Positions 1 through 5,963 of a stretch of 6,597 nt of DNA are shown one piece after another (position 1 is the stretch's first letter; each line of letters begins with the position of its first letter). The notes under the pieces are model-generated. The model did not search any database. It was not told the DNA's origin and worked only from the letters and a program-made list of their open reading frames with translations. Origin of the DNA: Bacteroidota bacterium (lineage in GTDB: Bacteria > Bacteroidota > Bacteroidia > Bacteroidales > Paludibacteraceae). A program made the translations under genes and the position numbers. The stretch is from assembly GCA_017860335.1 (NCBI GenBank), contig JAFNAU010000175.1, positions 1 to 6,597 of the forward strand, in the 5' to 3' direction.

Positions 1-28
1 AACTATAATCTGTAAAAATTCTACTGAA

Positions 29-1006
29 ATGTATTCATTTGAAGAAACACTGCAACTTATTGGTTCAGAAATCGAACACATCGATTGGAACAAAGAACCC
101 CGGGGGCTTTATGAACCGATTGAATATGTACTTTCATTGGGTGGAAAAAGGATAAGACCCGCTGTAACACTCATGGCCTGCAATCTGTTCTCCGATAATG
201 TCATGCAGGCAATGAATTCGGCAATAGGACTGGAAATATTCCATAATTTCACTCTGCTGCACGACGATATTATGGACCGTGCAAATATACGTAGAGGAAA
301 ACCCACCGTACATAAAAAATGGGACGATAATACCGCCATTCTTTCGGGTGATGTCATGCAGATAGAAGCTTATAAATGGATGACCCGGTCTCCGGAAACC
401 AAATTGAAACAAATTCTTGAACTTTTTTCCAAAACTGCAGCCGAAATTTGTGAAGGTCAGCAGTACGATATGGAATTTGAAAAACGTGATAATGTTACGG
501 TGGACGAATATATTGAGATGATCAGACTTAAGACGGCAGTGCTGATTGCGGCTGGCTGTCAGATAGGTGCATGGATCGGTGGAGCAGATGATGAAGATGC
601 TCAAAACCTGTATGATTTCGGAAATAACATAGGTTTAGCTTTTCAACTGAAAGACGACCTGCTGGATGTATATGGCAATGAAGCAAATTTTGGTAAAAAA
701 ATCGGGGGCGATATTTTGTGCAATAAAAAAACTTTTCTGCTGATACATGCCATGCAAATGGCAGAAGGAAGTAATGCCGAAGAACTGAATTATTGGTTAA
801 AGAATACCAATTCTGAAGAATCGTGCCAAAAAATCAAAGCCGTAACCGAACTGTATAACAGACTATCAGTAAAAGATATTTGCGAAGAAGCCATTAAACA
901 TTACTGCGACAAAGCAGTCGCATCGTTCAGTCATGTTCGTATTCCTGACGTTAAAAAATCCGAATTAAGGAAGTTTTCCGAAAAACTCATGTCCCGAAAC
1001 GATTAA
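29..1006 (+). CDS. Polyprenyl (FPP/GGPP-type) diphosphate synthase
   Basis: Trans-type isoprenyl diphosphate synthase, a cytoplasmic enzyme that condenses isopentenyl diphosphate onto an allylic diphosphate to make precursors for quinones and undecaprenyl lipids. Motifs seen: GGKRIRP at residues 38-44 (substrate phosphate binding), first aspartate-rich motif DDIMD at 79-83 followed by RR at 88-89, KT at 168-169, Q206, second motif DDLLD at 209-213, and GGD with a following KK near 226-234. The 325 residues are a normal full length. The residue five positions before the first Asp is F74 and there is no two-residue insertion in the first motif; in known synthases this pattern goes with short products (C15-C20), so a farnesyl or geranylgeranyl product is inferred, not shown. 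The ATG at 29 fits the family's N-terminus; the frame is open back to the window edge but holds no earlier ATG, GTG or TTG. Its promoter presumably lies outside the window. Confidence 0.95.
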   Translation: MYSFEETLQLIGSEIEHIDWNKEPRGLYEPIEYVLSLGGKRIRPAVTLMACNLFSDNVMQAMNSAIGLEIFHNFTLLHDDIMDRANIRRGKPTVHKKWDDNTAILSGDVMQIEAYKWMTRSPETKLKQILELFSKTAAEICEGQQYDMEFEKRDNVTVDEYIEMIRLKTAVLIAAGCQIGAWIGGADDEDAQNLYDFGNNIGLAFQLKDDLLDVYGNEANFGKKIGGDILCNKKTFLLIHAMQMAEGSNAEELNYWLKNTNSEESCQKIKAVTELYNRLSVKDICEEAIKHYCDKAVASFSHVRIPDVKKSELRKFSEKLMSRND

Positions 1007-1013
1007 ATATTTG

Positions 1014-1021
1014 TACTTTTG
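1014..1021 (+). promoter_or_regulatory. Candidate Bacteroidetes -7 box (TACTTTTG) for the 1032 gene
   Basis: The octamer matches the Bacteroidetes primary-sigma -7 consensus TAnnTTTG exactly and is followed by C. No TTTG-like -33 element is seen about 20 nt upstream, where the sequence reads around CATGTCC, so the promoter is incomplete. It lies in the 25-nt gap between two genes. Transcription from it would start around 1026-1029, almost at the GTG start codon. Confidence 0.45.
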
Positions 1022-1031
1022 CTGAAAGAGA

Positions 1032-1601
1032 GTGTTTGAAAAGCAGATGCTTCTGTACAAGCAAACACTCGAAAGCCAGATTAATGCAAATAAGCAGTAT
1101 CAACAGATTTTGTACAATGCAAGGATGTACATCTCTCATTTTATTCAGGTTTTTAACCTATCTGTCATTCGCGGAGAAATAAAAAAAGAACATAAACTGT
1201 TTTATCAGCTCAATCAGGATATACACAATGTGCCCGATTTGAGTACCGAATTTGCTATTCAGGAATGGGGAAAAAACATCATATCAGGTGAAAATGAACG
1301 GATAAGAAATGGTGGATCACCTATTTACAATCCTACCATTGCGAAAGTCCAGGTTCATTACGAGGTTTTTAAGGAATACAAATCTACACAACGAATATAT
1401 CAAAGCACAACTACACATAACTGGGAAGAACTTGTCAATCAGCGAAAAAAGGCAGATAATATCATCCTTGATATCTGGAATCAGGTAGAAGAGCATTATA
1501 AGTCCGAAAGACCCTATTCGAGACTAATAAAATGTAAAAAATTTGGATTGGTTTATTATTATCGCCGCAACGAGAAGGAACTTACGCCGGAAGATGATTA
1601 A
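1032..1601 (+). CDS. Uncharacterised helical protein (Bacteroidota family)
   Basis: I do not recognise a named domain. The 189-residue product is soluble, with no signal peptide or membrane segment, and looks mostly alpha-helical. From memory it resembles uncharacterised Bacteroidota proteins that share a helix with an FIQVFNL-like stretch (37-43), a region with TEFAIQEWG (72-80) and GENERIRNGG (86-95), a helix with ADNIILDIWNQVEEH (141-155), and a C-terminal FGLVYYYRRNE (171-181); this resemblance was not tested. The start is uncertain. GTG at 1032 is the first possible codon because an in-frame TGA sits at 1023; ATG at 1047 (residue 6) is preceded by GAAAAG and would leave a more normal leader if the box at 1014-1021 is a real promoter. 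It begins 25 nt after the polyprenyl synthase gene, so it could also be read through from there. It converges on the cyclo-ligase gene with a 24-nt gap and no convincing terminator. Function unknown. Confidence 0.8.
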   Translation: MFEKQMLLYKQTLESQINANKQYQQILYNARMYISHFIQVFNLSVIRGEIKKEHKLFYQLNQDIHNVPDLSTEFAIQEWGKNIISGENERIRNGGSPIYNPTIAKVQVHYEVFKEYKSTQRIYQSTTTHNWEELVNQRKKADNIILDIWNQVEEHYKSERPYSRLIKCKKFGLVYYYRRNEKELTPEDD

Positions 1602-1625
1602 TAATCCGATTTGTCAGGTCATTGA

Positions 1626-2234
1626 TTATTCGATGGTTTTTCCAGGACTAAAAACACAGGTAACTTTCATATCCTTCTTTGTAGTGGGTATTTTTCTCAA
1701 TACCTGAAAATCGAAACCCACACCGTAAACCGGAACATTCTTTGAGCGGAGGAACCGGTCGTAATATCCTTTGCCCCGACCCATACGGTTTCTTTCGCGG
1801 TCAAAAGCAATACCTGGTATTATGGCCAGATCGAAATGACCTTTGTAAATATCGGTAGTTGGTTCCATCATATTCATTTCACCCTTATGCATTTCTTTGG
1901 ATGATACGTATCTGCGGAGATGCATTCTTTCGCCGGAAACGGAAGGGAGTAGAATAATCTTTTTTTCACTCCACTTTCTTATATATTCATGGGTAGGTAA
2001 TTCGGAAGTAGTGGACCAATAGAGAAATACAACTTTAGCTTTTTGAAAAGCGCTCATGGTTTCAATCCTTTCAAAAACCACTTTAGCTGCTTCGTTTTTT
2101 TCAGCTTCTGATAACTGTCTTTTTTTTGCTCTTATATCAGCACGAATCTGATATTTTTTATCTTTAATCCGTTGTTGCTTCTGAAAAAAACTGAAGTTCT
2201 TTTCAAAAAACCGCTTAATGGAAAATCCCACCAT
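1626..2234 (-). CDS. ygfA: 5-formyltetrahydrofolate cyclo-ligase
   Basis: Cytoplasmic enzyme that uses ATP to convert 5-formyltetrahydrofolate to 5,10-methenyltetrahydrofolate, returning this storage or inhibitory folate to the one-carbon pool. The family signature is clear: IPGIAFD at 139-145 and MGRGKGYYDRFL at 151-162, with an ELPT substrate-side segment at 78-81 and a basic N-terminal KKYQIRADIRAKKR around 26-39 where the nucleotide-binding Lys and Arg are expected. The 202 residues are slightly long because about 24 residues precede the usual family start. ATG at 2234 (or GTG, the next codon) is the only ordinary start, since an in-frame TGA lies four codons upstream and no ATG, GTG or TTG occurs between residue 2 and the conserved domain. 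The C-terminal tail (PTTKKDMKVTCVFSP) is a little divergent. The gene lies 55 nt downstream of the DUF4294 gene on the same strand, with no clear promoter between them, so co-transcription is likely. Confidence 0.95.
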   Translation of the reverse strand: MVGFSIKRFFEKNFSFFQKQQRIKDKKYQIRADIRAKKRQLSEAEKNEAAKVVFERIETMSAFQKAKVVFLYWSTTSELPTHEYIRKWSEKKIILLPSVSGERMHLRRYVSSKEMHKGEMNMMEPTTDIYKGHFDLAIIPGIAFDRERNRMGRGKGYYDRFLRSKNVPVYGVGFDFQVLRKIPTTKKDMKVTCVFSPGKTIE

Positions 2235-2289
2235 ATCAATATATTTTCAAAAAAAGGTTTATATAATACAAGACACTGTCATGAGATAG

Positions 2290-2928
2290 CTATAGCTGAC
2301 CGGAATCAACCAGTGTAACCACCCGTTCCACAATACGGTCTTTATCCTTGCCATCGTAATCCTGTCTCAGAGTAGATCCAAACAAACTGGCTACAGAATT
2401 CCAGAAAAATGCTGGAACACTCCCTAAATAGCCCTTAACCAGGTCGTAAGTATTCACCTCATATTCCCGATCAATGAGTTTCATCAGCATTTTCCCCTGG
2501 TTAACAGTCAGTTTACGCAGATCTTTTTCATACTTCCTGAAGGCTTCTTTCTTATACTGACTGATATATTTCTTTCTTTCACCGTCTGTTGACAATTTTA
2601 TCAGTTCGGCGTTTACATGTGTTATCTCGTACGAAACCAATCGGGCATAAGGAAGAGCCTTCTTGACATCACGAACAGTTCGCCAGTAAAATTTTTCCTG
2701 ATTTTTGCTGGTAAAAACCATGGGAGGATATATATAAACCTCGCGGATATAATCTACATAAAGAGTATCTCCGTCAGCAATCACTCTCTCCATTACAGCC
2801 GAATATGAAAATTTGCCTTTCTGTAAGGAGGGGGTTTCCTGTGCATAAAGTGCCATAGAGGCAGATGTAAACAGGATTAGAGTTAATATTTTCAATCTTT
2901 TTTTCAAGACTGTAGTGTTTAGTTTCAT
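2290..2928 (-). CDS. DUF4294 family exported protein
   Basis: Matches the DUF4294 family of Bacteroidota, whose function is unknown. A signal peptide is visible: basic residues KKR at 9-11, a hydrophobic core to about 27, and a likely type I cleavage between A29 and Q30, so the mature protein should be periplasmic or envelope-facing. Family landmarks in order: YWRTVRDVKKALPYA at 81-95, GERKKYISQYKKE around 116-128, LRKLTVNQGKMLMKLIDRE at 137-155, AFFWNSVASLFGS at 173-185, and YDGKDKDRIVERVV at 191-204. At 212 residues it appears complete. No catalytic motif is recognisable. It is first in a probable two-gene operon with the folate cyclo-ligase; a functional link is not evident and the pairing may simply be conserved order. 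A good promoter lies just upstream, giving a very short leader and no clear Shine-Dalgarno sequence. Confidence 0.9.
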   Translation of the reverse strand: MKLNTTVLKKRLKILTLILFTSASMALYAQETPSLQKGKFSYSAVMERVIADGDTLYVDYIREVYIYPPMVFTSKNQEKFYWRTVRDVKKALPYARLVSYEITHVNAELIKLSTDGERKKYISQYKKEAFRKYEKDLRKLTVNQGKMLMKLIDREYEVNTYDLVKGYLGSVPAFFWNSVASLFGSTLRQDYDGKDKDRIVERVVTLVDSGQL

Positions 2929-2941
2929 ATATTTAGCGATG

Positions 2942-2973
2942 CAAAAGTAACTGATATTTACAAGTTCTACAAC
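2942..2973 (-). promoter_or_regulatory. Bacteroidetes-type promoter of the DUF4294 gene
   Basis: On the minus strand, TACTTTTG (2949 down to 2942) matches the -7 consensus TAnnTTTG, and GTTG (2973-2970) sits 20 nt upstream where the -33 TTTG is expected (three of four bases). The start codon is 13 nt downstream of the -7 box, so the leader would be only about 8-10 nt. The box is the same octamer, with the same following C, as the one before the 1032 gene. Confidence 0.65.
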
Positions 2974-3037
2974 TAAATAACAAATTTTATTCCAAATTAT
3001 TTCGTCGAAGTATAAACATTTTTTTGATTTATTTTTA

Positions 3038-3045
3038 TATTTTTG
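3038..3045 (+). promoter_or_regulatory. Possible -7 box for the 3131-5939 operon
   Basis: TATTTTTG fits TAnnTTTG on the plus strand 85 nt before the 3131 start codon. The nearest upstream TTTG ends only 11 nt away, which is too close for a -33 element, and the surrounding DNA is so AT-rich that chance matches are likely. No better plus-strand candidate is seen in the 202-bp divergent intergenic region 2929-3130, which otherwise holds only AT-rich sequence and a 7-bp direct repeat, GTCGATT, at 3068 and 3095. Confidence 0.25.
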
Positions 3046-3130
3046 AAAAATCTCTTATTTTTAACGTGTCGATTATATTGCCTGAACCCGCATGGTCGAT
3101 TCTCATATCATACAATAATCTGTTTAATTC

Positions 3131-3952
3131 ATGAAAAAATTTTGCTTTGTTTTACTGTCAGCTATTTGTTTTATCTATAATATTAACGCTCAAATAGCGC
3201 CGGTTGCTCCGTCAGCTTCTTCTATAGCTGATGCTTCAGTAGCCGTTGAAAATAACTGGAGTGCCTTTCGGAATACTGCCTCGCTAGCCTATATCGATCA
3301 TCTTGAGCTATCCATGCAGTATGAAAACCACTCCATAATTCGGGAAATGAGCTGGAAAAGTGCTCAGGCCGGGTTAAATGCAAAATACTTAAATATAGGC
3401 CTTTCGTTCTCCTATTTTGGCTATTCGCTTTACAATGAGATGATTGCCGGTGTCGGATTTGCCCGTAATTTCAGCGACAAATTTTCAATGGGTCTTCAGT
3501 TTAATTATTATACAGCCTATTTCTCTGCCGGTGAAGAAAGCCGTTACAGGGGTGCACTGCTCCCTCAGGCAGGCATTTCGTCGCGTATCCTGCCTCGTCT
3601 GAGTATTGGTTTTCAAGCTTTCAATCCTTTTCAGACAAATATAAAAACCGAAAATACCCAAAAAAGAATACCTTCAGTATATAGCTTCGGAACTAATTAC
3701 GAATTTTCTAAAAATCTGGTTTGGCTTACTCAGGTGGACAAGGAGGTGAGCAGCGATTTTCGTTTTGCCACGGGTTTTGAATACACTATGCTCCGGCAGC
3801 TTACCGTCAAACTTGGAGCTTACGGAAGTGATTATCTGGTGCCCTGCATCGGATTTGGTTTGCACCTGGACAAATTTCATTTTAACCTCAACGGCGAACT
3901 TCATCCGCTTCTGGGTCTGAATATACTGGCAAATCTGAAATACCGTTTCTGA
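3131..3952 (+). CDS. PorV/PorQ-like outer-membrane beta-barrel protein
   Basis: Predicted outer-membrane barrel. A signal peptide spans residues 1-20 (two Lys, hydrophobic core, cleavage after NINA before Q21). The mature N-terminus has the pattern seen in PorV/PorQ-type proteins: small residues, then VAVENNWSAFRNTASLAY (37-54), comparable to their 'N-x-W-x-x-F-x-NPAgLA' segment. The rest is a run of alternating hydrophobic and polar stretches typical of transmembrane strands, and the protein ends in NLKYRF with a terminal Phe, the usual barrel-assembly signal. At 273 residues it is shorter than PorV itself. PorV and PorQ act in the type IX secretion system, but no other such component is present here, so membership of that system is not claimed. 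It is followed after 7 nt by the HhH-barrel gene, so the two are almost certainly one operon. Alternative: a generic small outer-membrane barrel of unknown role. The start is well supported by the signal peptide. Confidence 0.75.
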   Translation: MKKFCFVLLSAICFIYNINAQIAPVAPSASSIADASVAVENNWSAFRNTASLAYIDHLELSMQYENHSIIREMSWKSAQAGLNAKYLNIGLSFSYFGYSLYNEMIAGVGFARNFSDKFSMGLQFNYYTAYFSAGEESRYRGALLPQAGISSRILPRLSIGFQAFNPFQTNIKTENTQKRIPSVYSFGTNYEFSKNLVWLTQVDKEVSSDFRFATGFEYTMLRQLTVKLGAYGSDYLVPCIGFGLHLDKFHFNLNGELHPLLGLNILANLKYRF

Positions 3953-3959
3953 TTGGGCT

Positions 3960-5939
3960 ATGAAACTGAAGAAAAAAACATATATAGTTTCATTGCTTTG
4001 TGTACTGACAATTGGTTTGCAGGCTCAGGATGTGCGTGATAACACCGAACAAATAATTGCCGACATATACGAACAGGCTTCGGAAGATGCTGAAACGGAA
4101 ATTGACTTCACCAGTCTTTATGAAGATTTGTTGGAGCTTGCTGAAAATCCAGTCAACCTAAACAATACGAACAAGGAAGAACTTGAAAAACTTCAGTTTC
4201 TTTCCGACGATCAGATTCAAAACATACTTTACTATCTCTACAAGTGTGCTCCATTAAACTCCATCTATGAACTGCAGTTGATTGATGGTCTGGACATGAC
4301 TGATATCCGGCACATGCTACCGTTTGTAAGTATTGGTGAAGGTGAGAACATGCCGCAGAAAATTACTATGCGGGATATAGCCAGGTATGGCAAAAACGAA
4401 CTTTTTATGCGAATTGACCGGGGTCTGGAAACAAAAGAAGGATATCGACACCTGCCCGAAGAAGATGAAGAGACAAACAATCAGAGTTCAAAAAAATATC
4501 TGGGAGATCCGTTCTATTCCTACCTGAAATATCACTTTCATTTCCGTAATCGGCTACAAGCCGGATTTACTGCCGAAAAAGATGCCGGGGAACAGTTTTG
4601 GGGCAGCCAGCACAAAGATTATGATTTTTACTCAGCTTACACCGAACTGAAGAATTTCGGTAAAATGAAAACTCTGGTTATCGGCGATTTCAGAGCTAAT
4701 TTCGGGCAGGGACTGGTACTGCGTACCGATTTCTCAATGGGTAAATCAGCTTATGTGTTACAGGTCAATCCGCGTTCGGGAGGCTTGAAAAAATACAGTT
4801 CGACAAACGAATCCAGTTTTTTCAGAGGAGGTGGCATCACCTTCAAACTAGGGAAAACCGATCTGACTGCTTTTTACTCGAATAAAATGCTGGACGGCGA
4901 TACGATAAACGGTAGTTTTCCGACAATACTTCGCGACGGACTGCACCGCACAAACGACGAGCTGAAATCCAAACACACAGTGAACGAACAGGTTTTGGGT
5001 GGTAATGTCAGCTACACACATTCCTGGTTTCAGGTTGGAGTCACGCTGGTTCACATCAACCTGGACAATAATTTACAGCCCGAAAAAAATCTCTACAACC
5101 GTTTTTATTTTTCAGGAAATAATCAGACATGCGGGAGTATGAACTACCGGTTCCGGTGGCAAAAACTGAATTTTTCCGGCGAAACAGCCATTACGGATAA
5201 CTATTCGCTTGCAACCGTCAACAGTCTGAATTTCAATCCGGTATCCCGGGTAGGTCTGGTAGCTTTGTACCGGTATTTTTCTAAAGATTATGACGCGTTA
5301 TATGCCAATACTTTTTCAGAAACATCCCGGGTAAATAATGAAAGCGGCATGTATATCGGAGCAGAAGTCAGGCCCGTAAAATTCTGGAAATTATCCGCTT
5401 ATCTGGACAGTTATCGCTTCGGATGGCCAAAATTCGGCATTTATGCTCCATCCATCGGAAAAGACATGCTGATACAGGCTGATTATGCTCCGAAGCGAAA
5501 TGTGGCAATGCTATGGCGTTTCAAACTCGAAGAAAAAAGTCATAATTTTACGGACACTTCAAGTACCATGCAGGTTGTACTTTCACAGCCAAAATGGCAG
5601 GCTCGTTACCAGCTGAATTATTCGTTCGGACGGTTCAAATTCAAAAATCAACTGGATGTTAACGGATTCAGCGATGGAGTAAATACACCCGGATATGGAT
5701 TTTCAGCACTGCAGGACGTGAGTTACAGTTTTCTGCAAGTACCGTTAACCCTCGACCTGAGATTACATATTTTTGATGCTCAGAATTTTGAAAACCGGAT
5801 ATATACTTACGAAAAAGATGTGCTTTACGCTTTCTCCATCCCGATGGCATACGGCCAGGGAACCCGGATTTTCGGTTTTTACTTAAATGGAAATTTTAAA
5901 GAAAAAAACAACAGAAACATCAGGCTGTCAATACCCTGA
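3960..5939 (+). CDS. Helix-hairpin-helix / outer-membrane barrel protein
   Basis: A 659-residue exported protein of a type common in Bacteroidota but functionally uncharacterised as far as I know. The signal peptide covers residues 1-22 (KLKKK, hydrophobic core, cleavage after LQA before Q23). Residues about 63-125 form a ComEA-like double helix-hairpin-helix: NLNNTNKEELEKLQFLS (66-82) and IYELQLIDGLDMTDIRHMLPF (102-122). The first hairpin lacks the canonical Gly-hydrophobic-Gly turn, while the second keeps G110-L111, so DNA binding is uncertain. From about residue 135 on, the chain is rich in alternating, aromatic-bounded strands, consistent with a large outer-membrane barrel. The end is odd. 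After AFSIPMAYGQGTR (624-636) one more strand-like segment follows, then the protein stops at ...IRLSIP without a terminal aromatic residue, and its last codons and TGA stop lie inside a terminator hairpin. I infer that the original C-terminus may be lost. It is the second gene of an operon with the PorV/PorQ-like gene. Confidence 0.8.
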   Translation: MKLKKKTYIVSLLCVLTIGLQAQDVRDNTEQIIADIYEQASEDAETEIDFTSLYEDLLELAENPVNLNNTNKEELEKLQFLSDDQIQNILYYLYKCAPLNSIYELQLIDGLDMTDIRHMLPFVSIGEGENMPQKITMRDIARYGKNELFMRIDRGLETKEGYRHLPEEDEETNNQSSKKYLGDPFYSYLKYHFHFRNRLQAGFTAEKDAGEQFWGSQHKDYDFYSAYTELKNFGKMKTLVIGDFRANFGQGLVLRTDFSMGKSAYVLQVNPRSGGLKKYSSTNESSFFRGGGITFKLGKTDLTAFYSNKMLDGDTINGSFPTILRDGLHRTNDELKSKHTVNEQVLGGNVSYTHSWFQVGVTLVHINLDNNLQPEKNLYNRFYFSGNNQTCGSMNYRFRWQKLNFSGETAITDNYSLATVNSLNFNPVSRVGLVALYRYFSKDYDALYANTFSETSRVNNESGMYIGAEVRPVKFWKLSAYLDSYRFGWPKFGIYAPSIGKDMLIQADYAPKRNVAMLWRFKLEEKSHNFTDTSSTMQVVLSQPKWQARYQLNYSFGRFKFKNQLDVNGFSDGVNTPGYGFSALQDVSYSFLQVPLTLDLRLHIFDAQNFENRIYTYEKDVLYAFSIPMAYGQGTRIFGFYLNGNFKEKNNRNIRLSIP

Positions 5940-5946
5940 TGTTTCT
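5902..5946 (-). terminator. Intrinsic terminator of the oligopeptidase gene
   Basis: A perfect 12-bp inverted repeat (5913-5924 pairing with 5935-5946, AGAAACATCAGG with CCTGATGTTTCT) flanks a 10-nt loop; after one mismatch the pairing extends three more base pairs on the outside. Read on the minus strand it lies 17 nt past the peptidase stop codon and is followed within a few bases by seven T residues (5908-5902), the standard intrinsic layout. On the plus strand the hairpin is followed only by a short TTTCTATT, so it would be a weaker terminator for the convergent HhH-barrel gene, whose stop codon (5937-5939) is inside the stem. Confidence 0.85.
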
Positions 5947-5963
5947 ATTGCCAATTGAAGAAT

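Noticed and set aside
134..604. 156-residue open frame on the minus strand inside the polyprenyl synthase gene
   Set aside because: It lies wholly opposite a gene with unmistakable catalytic motifs, and its translation shows no domain-like pattern; it is a coding shadow.
1600..1630. 7-bp inverted repeat AATAATC...GATTATT between the convergent ends of the unknown gene and the cyclo-ligase gene, as a terminator
   Set aside because: The stem is AT-rich, the loop is 17 nt, and no adjacent T-tract follows on either strand, so it is probably chance.
2269..2283. Near-palindrome CAAGACACTGTCATG (six of seven pairs) between the DUF4294 and cyclo-ligase genes as an operator
   Set aside because: It is short, imperfect and single, with no recognised regulator motif and no clear promoter beside it.
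3068..3101. Direct repeat GTCGATT twice, 27 bp apart, upstream of the barrel operon
   Set aside because: Two 7-mers are too little to call a regulatory site; noted only as content of the intergenic region.
3131..5939. Assigning the two barrel genes to the type IX secretion system
   Set aside because: Only a loose PorV/PorQ resemblance is visible, no other component is in the window, and no C-terminal secretion-signal cargo is seen.
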